From contig NZ_JABMCI010000070.1 of assembly GCF_013359775.1 (NCBI RefSeq), forward strand, positions 186,001 to 250,000: DNA of 64,000 nt, given 5' to 3'. Both the position numbers and the translations under genes were made by a program. The notes under the pieces are model-generated. The model was not told where the DNA came from and ran no database searches. It was given only the letters and a program-made list of their open reading frames with translations. The DNA comes from Cellulomonas humilata (GTDB lineage: Bacteria; Actinomycetota; Actinomycetes; Actinomycetales; Cellulomonadaceae). This document shows, in pieces, positions 60,004-64,000 of this stretch (positions within the stretch are counted from its first letter, which is position 1; the number at the start of each line of letters is the position of its first letter).

Positions 60004-62154
60004 GTGCTGGACGAGATGGTCGGCATGGCAGCTGTGCCCACGCGTCGGCGCGGCGCGCACGTGGAGTACGTCGCGCGGCGCCCCGCGCTGGCGCACTGGT
60101 TCCTGCTCGTCGCGGTGCTCTCCGCGCTGCTCCTGGCGCTCGGGCTCCAGACGCTCTCGTCCGGCGTCGGCGGGGCCGGGACCGTCGAGCCGAGGGAGCG
60201 CGTCGCCGCCGACGCGCCGACCGGGGGTCCGGTCCTGGTGCAGGACCGTGGCCGGCTGGTGGGCGTGCCGATGCAGGACCGGACGGTCGCGCTCACGTTC
60301 GACGACGGTCCGGACGCGCGATGGACGCCGCAGGTCCTCGAGGTGCTGGCCAGGGAGGACGTCCCCGCGACCTTCTTCGTCGTGGGCGCCCGGGCCGTCG
60401 AGGACCCGGCGCTCGTGCGTGAGGTGCTGGCGGACGGGCACGAGATCGGGGAGCACACGTGGTCGCACGCCGACCTGTCGGCCGTCCCGGGCTGGCGCCG
60501 GAACCTCGAGCTCTCGCTGGGCCAGCTCGGCCTGGCGGGCAGCACGGGTCTGAGCACGTCGCTGCTGCGTCCGCCGTACTCGTCGTCGCCCGGCACCCTC
60601 GACGCCGCCGAGCTCTCGGCCGCGACGAGTGCCACCGACGCCGGCTACCTGGTGGTGCTGGCCGACCGGGACACCAAGGACTGGAGCAGCCCCGGGGTCG
60701 AGCAGATCGTCGCGAACGGCGGGCCCACCGGCACCGACGGGCACATCGTCCTGCTGCACGACGGCGGGGGTGACCGGTCGGAGACGATCGCGGCGCTGCC
60801 CGCGCTGATCGAGAGCTACCGGGCCGCCGGCTACCGGTTCACCACGGTGTCCGAGGGCATCGGTCTGACGGGTGGCGCGTCCCGGCCCGCCGCGGCCGTC
60901 CCCGCGTTCCAGGGGCACGTCCTGGAGTTCGCCGTCCATGCGTCCTCGTGGCTGGTCACCGCCGTGAGCTGGGCGGTGCTCGGGTTCGGCCTGCTGTCGC
61001 TCCTGCGGACGGTGCTGGTCGTCGCGCTGGCCCCGCACCACGTCCGGGTGTCGGCGCGGCGGGTGGCCGGCGAGCCGTGGCTGCCCCCCGTGAGCGTGCT
61101 CGTGCCCGCGTACAACGAGGCGGTCGGCATCGAACGCGCCGTGCGGTCGCTCGTCGCCGGCGACCACCCGGACCTGGAGGTCGTCGTCATCGATGACGGG
61201 TCGACCGACGGCACCGCCGACGTGGTCGAACGCCTCGGGCTGCCGGGGGTGCGTCTCGTGCGCCAGGCCAACGGCGGCAAGGCGGCCGCGCTGCGCACCG
61301 GCACCCGGGTGGCGTCGCACGACGTGCTGGTGATGCTCGACGGCGACACCGTGTTCGAGCCCGACACCATCCGGCTGCTGATCCAGCCCCTGCGCGACCC
61401 GGAGGTCGGCGCCGTCAGCGGCAACACGAAGGTCGGCAACCGCCGGGGTCTGCTCGGGCGCTGGCAGCACCTGGAGTACGTGAGCGGGTTCAACCTGGAC
61501 CGCCGCCTGCAGGACCTGTGGGGGTGCATCACCACCGTGCCCGGCGCGGCGGGTGCGTTCCGCCGGCAGGCCGTCGAGGCGGCGGGCGGCCTGAGCTCCG
61601 AGACGCTGGCCGAGGACACGGACATCACCATGGGCGTCCTGCGGGCGGGCTACCGGGTGGTGCACGAGGAGCGGGCGCGCGCGTGGACCGAGGCGCCGAG
61701 CAGCGTCAACGACCTCTGGCGCCAGCGGTACCGGTGGAGCTACGGCACCATGCAGTGCCTCTGGAAGCACCGCCACGCCGTCCTCGACCGCGGAGGCAGC
61801 GGTCGCCGGCTCGGGCTGATCGGCATCCCGTACATGCTCCTGTTCCAGGTGCTCCTGCCGCTGCTGGCGCCGGCCATCGACCTGTTCGCGCTCTACGGGC
61901 TGTTCACGGGCAACGCGCAGTCGGTGCTCACGATCTGGCTCGCCTTCGCCCTGCTCCAGACGGCGGTGACCGCGTACGCCCTGCACCTGGACGGAGAGCG
62001 CCTCCGGCCGCTGTGGAGCCTCCCGCTCCAGCAGGTGTTCTACCGACAGCTCATCTACCTCGTCGTCATCCAGTCGATCGCCAGCGCGGTCGCCGGTGCG
62101 CGGCTGCCCTGGCACAAGCTGCACCGGTCCGGGGACGTCGTCGTCCCTGCCTGA
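60004..62154 (+). CDS. Bifunctional polysaccharide deacetylase and family 2 glycosyltransferase
   Basis: This 716-aa protein has a GTG start; an ATG 4 codons later is possible. The N-terminal membrane helix is at about 32-52. The NodB deacetylase domain (90-300) has TFDDGPD (Asp100, Asp101) and HTWSH (His151, His155). A membrane helix pair lies at about 320-350, and the GT2 domain (360-600) has VLVPAYNEA, DDGSTDG (Asp397, Asp398), DGD, AEDTD (Asp538) and QRYRW (574-578). C-terminal helices follow. The order resembles PgaB/PgaC-type exopolysaccharide machinery in one chain, so it may make and partly deacetylate a beta-linked N-acetylhexosamine polymer. The polymer identity is inferred. Confidence 0.88.
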   Translation: MLDEMVGMAAVPTRRRGAHVEYVARRPALAHWFLLVAVLSALLLALGLQTLSSGVGGAGTVEPRERVAADAPTGGPVLVQDRGRLVGVPMQDRTVALTFDDGPDARWTPQVLEVLAREDVPATFFVVGARAVEDPALVREVLADGHEIGEHTWSHADLSAVPGWRRNLELSLGQLGLAGSTGLSTSLLRPPYSSSPGTLDAAELSAATSATDAGYLVVLADRDTKDWSSPGVEQIVANGGPTGTDGHIVLLHDGGGDRSETIAALPALIESYRAAGYRFTTVSEGIGLTGGASRPAAAVPAFQGHVLEFAVHASSWLVTAVSWAVLGFGLLSLLRTVLVVALAPHHVRVSARRVAGEPWLPPVSVLVPAYNEAVGIERAVRSLVAGDHPDLEVVVIDDGSTDGTADVVERLGLPGVRLVRQANGGKAAALRTGTRVASHDVLVMLDGDTVFEPDTIRLLIQPLRDPEVGAVSGNTKVGNRRGLLGRWQHLEYVSGFNLDRRLQDLWGCITTVPGAAGAFRRQAVEAAGGLSSETLAEDTDITMGVLRAGYRVVHEERARAWTEAPSSVNDLWRQRYRWSYGTMQCLWKHRHAVLDRGGSGRRLGLIGIPYMLLFQVLLPLLAPAIDLFALYGLFTGNAQSVLTIWLAFALLQTAVTAYALHLDGERLRPLWSLPLQQVFYRQLIYLVVIQSIASAVAGARLPWHKLHRSGDVVVPA

Positions 62155-62217
62155 CGGCCCGATGCCTTGTATCTTGCGAGCACCTGCTCGGTGAGACCCT
62201 CGAAGGAGCACGCGCCC

Positions 62218-63318
62218 ATGGCATCGCCCCAGGGCCTCGCGCCCTCGACCCGGACACTCCTGTTCCTCTCGGCCGCCGTCGTGGTGCTCGCCGGGATGCA
62301 CGCGGCGCGCGAGGTGCTCGCCCCGCTGTTCCTCGCTGCCGTGCTCGTGATCATCGTGCACCCGCTCCGGCACCCCCTGGAGCGCCGGGGCTGGCCGCGC
62401 GCCGCCGCGACGACCGTCGTCATCCTCGTCGTCTACCTGATCCTGCTCGCCCTGATCGCCATGCTGACGTTCGCCGGCATCCAGTTCGGCGGGCTGGTCC
62501 AGGACTACCTGAACGAGCTGCAGTCGTCGATCACGGACGTCACCGCGTGGCTCGCGTCGCTCGGGGTGGACCAGAGCTCGATCGACTCGATCCGGGACGC
62601 CCTGCAGCCGTCGCAGCTGGTGGGCGTGGCCGCGTCTCTGGGCGGTGCGGTGATGGGCATCCTCACGACCCTCTTCGTCGTGGTCACCTACGTCATCTTC
62701 ATCTCGGTCGACGCCGCGCGGTACGACGGGGCCGACGACCACTTCGGGGCGACGCAGGGCAACGTGCTCGGCCGCGCCACCACCTTCAACATCGGGGTCC
62801 GCCGCTACTTCGTGGTCAGCGCCTCGTTCGGTGCCGTCGTCGCGATCATCGACGGGGTCGCCCTGTGGGCGCTCGGCGTCCCCGCGCCGGCGGTGTGGGC
62901 GATCCTGGCGTTCGTCACCAACTTCATCCCGAACGTCGGCTTCGTCATCGGCGTCGTCCCGCCCACGCTGCTCGCCCTGGTGGTGGGCGGCTGGCCGCTG
63001 GCGCTCGCGGTGGTCGCCGTCTACAGCGTGGTCAACGTGGTGCTCCAGGTGCTGGTGCAGCCGAAGTTCGTCTCCGACGCCGTGAACATCACGCTCACGC
63101 TCAGCTTCGTGTCGGTCATCTTCTGGACGTTCGTCATCGGGCCGCTGGGTGCCATCCTCGCGGTGCCGCTCACCCTGCTGACGCGCGCGGTGCTGCTCCA
63201 GGGCGGGCCGGCGACCGCGTGGTACTCGTGGCTGTCGGGGGAGGACCTGCCGAAGGCGAAGGAGCTGCCGCCGGCGCCGGACGCCGAGGCCGACGTCGAC
63301 GAGCCGGCTGCGGGCTGA
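62218..63318 (+). CDS. AI-2E family transporter (TqsA/PerM-like)
   Basis: This 366-aa protein starts at MASPQGLAPS with AAGGAG upstream. It has about eight membrane helices in the AI-2E/PerM arrangement. The family block NFIPNVGFVIGVVPPTLLALV and LVQPKFVSDAVNITLTLSFVS are clear. The family includes exporters of signalling molecules and small solutes; the substrate here is unknown. The acidic C-terminal tail (EADVDEP) is cytosolic. It lies 63 bp downstream of the glycosyltransferase gene, with a possible shared transcript. Confidence 0.9.
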   Translation: MASPQGLAPSTRTLLFLSAAVVVLAGMHAAREVLAPLFLAAVLVIIVHPLRHPLERRGWPRAAATTVVILVVYLILLALIAMLTFAGIQFGGLVQDYLNELQSSITDVTAWLASLGVDQSSIDSIRDALQPSQLVGVAASLGGAVMGILTTLFVVVTYVIFISVDAARYDGADDHFGATQGNVLGRATTFNIGVRRYFVVSASFGAVVAIIDGVALWALGVPAPAVWAILAFVTNFIPNVGFVIGVVPPTLLALVVGGWPLALAVVAVYSVVNVVLQVLVQPKFVSDAVNITLTLSFVSVIFWTFVIGPLGAILAVPLTLLTRAVLLQGGPATAWYSWLSGEDLPKAKELPPAPDAEADVDEPAAG

Positions 63319-64000
63319 CTACTCGTCGCTCTCGATCCCCGCGGGGAACGCGCGTCGCGCCACCGCGATCACCACCAGGCTGACCGCCACCAGCCCGGCG
63401 CCGGCGTAGGGCAGGGCGCCGAGGCCGGGCCCGACGAGCACGAGCGCGCCGAGCGCCGCGCCGCCGCCGATGCCGATGTTCGCCGTCGCGTTCACGAGCG
63501 CGCCGATCACGTCGGGGGAGCCACCGCGCGTGCGGATGGCGGCGGCCTGGAACACGGACGCCATCGCGCCGAACGCGCCGGACCACACGGCCGCCGCGAC
63601 CAGCACCCCGACGCGCGACGGGAACACGAGCCCGAGCGCCAGCAGCGCGAGCGCCATGACCGCGTGCACCACCAGGGTCCCGCGCCGGGGGTTCCGGTCG
63701 AGGGACAGTGCGGCGTACGCGGTGCCGACCAGTCCCACCGCGCCGAGCCCGAGGAGCACCGGACCGACGGCGGTCTCGCTCAGCCCGGTCGCCAGCAGGA
63801 TCACCGACACGTAGGTGTAGACGGTGTACTGCGCGAGGTAGGTGAGCGTGTTCGCCGCGGACACGGCCCCGAGCCGGGTCCGGCGGTCGGTACGGGTGTG
63901 CTCGGGGTGGCGGGCGTCGTCGGCGGCGGAGACGGGCGGGAGCAGCAGCGCCACCAGCAGCGTCGCCAGCGCGCACCCCGCGGCGAGGACGAGGAACCCG
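63319..64000 (-). CDS. MFS transporter, C-terminal part (gene continues beyond window)
   Basis: The last 227 or so residues are visible. They hold the C-terminal six-helix half of a major facilitator (helices with NTLTYLAQYTVYTYVSVILLA, then GAFGAMASVFQAAAIRTRG and NATANIGIGGGAALGALVL), closest to the DHA1 drug/arabinose efflux group. The frame is open to the window edge, so the start lies outside. Its stop is immediately adjacent to the AI-2E transporter stop. Confidence 0.85.
   Translation of the reverse strand, partial: GFLVLAAGCALATLLVALLLPPVSAADDARHPEHTRTDRRTRLGAVSAANTLTYLAQYTVYTYVSVILLATGLSETAVGPVLLGLGAVGLVGTAYAALSLDRNPRRGTLVVHAVMALALLALGLVFPSRVGVLVAAAVWSGAFGAMASVFQAAAIRTRGGSPDVIGALVNATANIGIGGGAALGALVLVGPGLGALPYAGAGLVAVSLVVIAVARRAFPAGIESDE

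Overview
This is a 64 kb stretch of very GC-rich chromosome (roughly 72% by eye) with GTG starts, ATGA/GTGA/TGATG stop-start overlaps and few real gaps. Secreted polysaccharide-degrading enzymes are unusually dense: GH43, pectinesterase, GH30, GH3, GH87 and an AA10 oxygenase with a CBM2. Together with DUF222-HNH, FBP_C, LtrA and SigG-type sigma factor genes, this suggests an Actinomycetota bacterium, most likely a Cellulomonas-like member of the Micrococcales. The genus is an inference; no rRNA or tRNA gene was seen. Protein families are assigned from motifs and general knowledge, with no database search.

Layout. 0-4.6 kb is a plant-polysaccharide locus: a GH43 beta-xylosidase (cut by the window edge), pectinesterase, LacI-type repressor and GH30 enzyme. 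4.6-10.3 kb holds an M28 aminopeptidase, an FBP_C/TetR operon facing an ABC exporter across paired palindromes, and a TspO-like membrane protein coupled to a DUF1905 protein. 10.3-14.2 kb is housekeeping-like (P-loop kinase, M3 oligopeptidase, serine hydrolase). 14.3-22.2 kb encodes a giant secreted protein (2,517 aa) with eleven tandem beta repeats and a zinc-protease domain, coupled to a small lipoprotein. 22.2-26.8 kb carries hydrolases, including a DUF308-lipase fusion. 27.0-33.8 kb is a tightly coupled set: an M48-type metallopeptidase, a 1,681-aa kinase-like/DUF4011/SF1 helicase/nuclease-like protein, and a methyltransferase. It resembles an anti-phage defence module. 33.8-41.6 kb is mixed metabolism plus a DUF222-HNH protein and an intracellular GH3. 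41.5-45.7 kb contains a three-gene coupled operon (81-aa repeat peptide, JmjC/cupin oxygenase, thioredoxin-like ferredoxin) divergent from an ArsR-SRPBCC-SRPBCC operon. 45.9-50.4 kb is a modular GH87 alpha-1,3-glucanase. 50.5-59.4 kb has hydrolases, a sigma factor, LtrA, the AA10 oxygenase and an AraC regulator. 59.5-64 kb has a deacetylase-glycosyltransferase fusion, an AI-2E family transporter and a partial MFS transporter.

Two loci stand out as possibly undescribed systems. The first is the repeat-peptide/JmjC oxygenase/ferredoxin operon (41541-43908), which looks like a ribosomally made, post-translationally hydroxylated peptide pathway. The second is the M48 protease plus kinase-like DUF4011 helicase-nuclease pair (26973-33154), a candidate protease-linked defence system. 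The giant repeat metalloprotease (14289-21842) is the third item worth attention.
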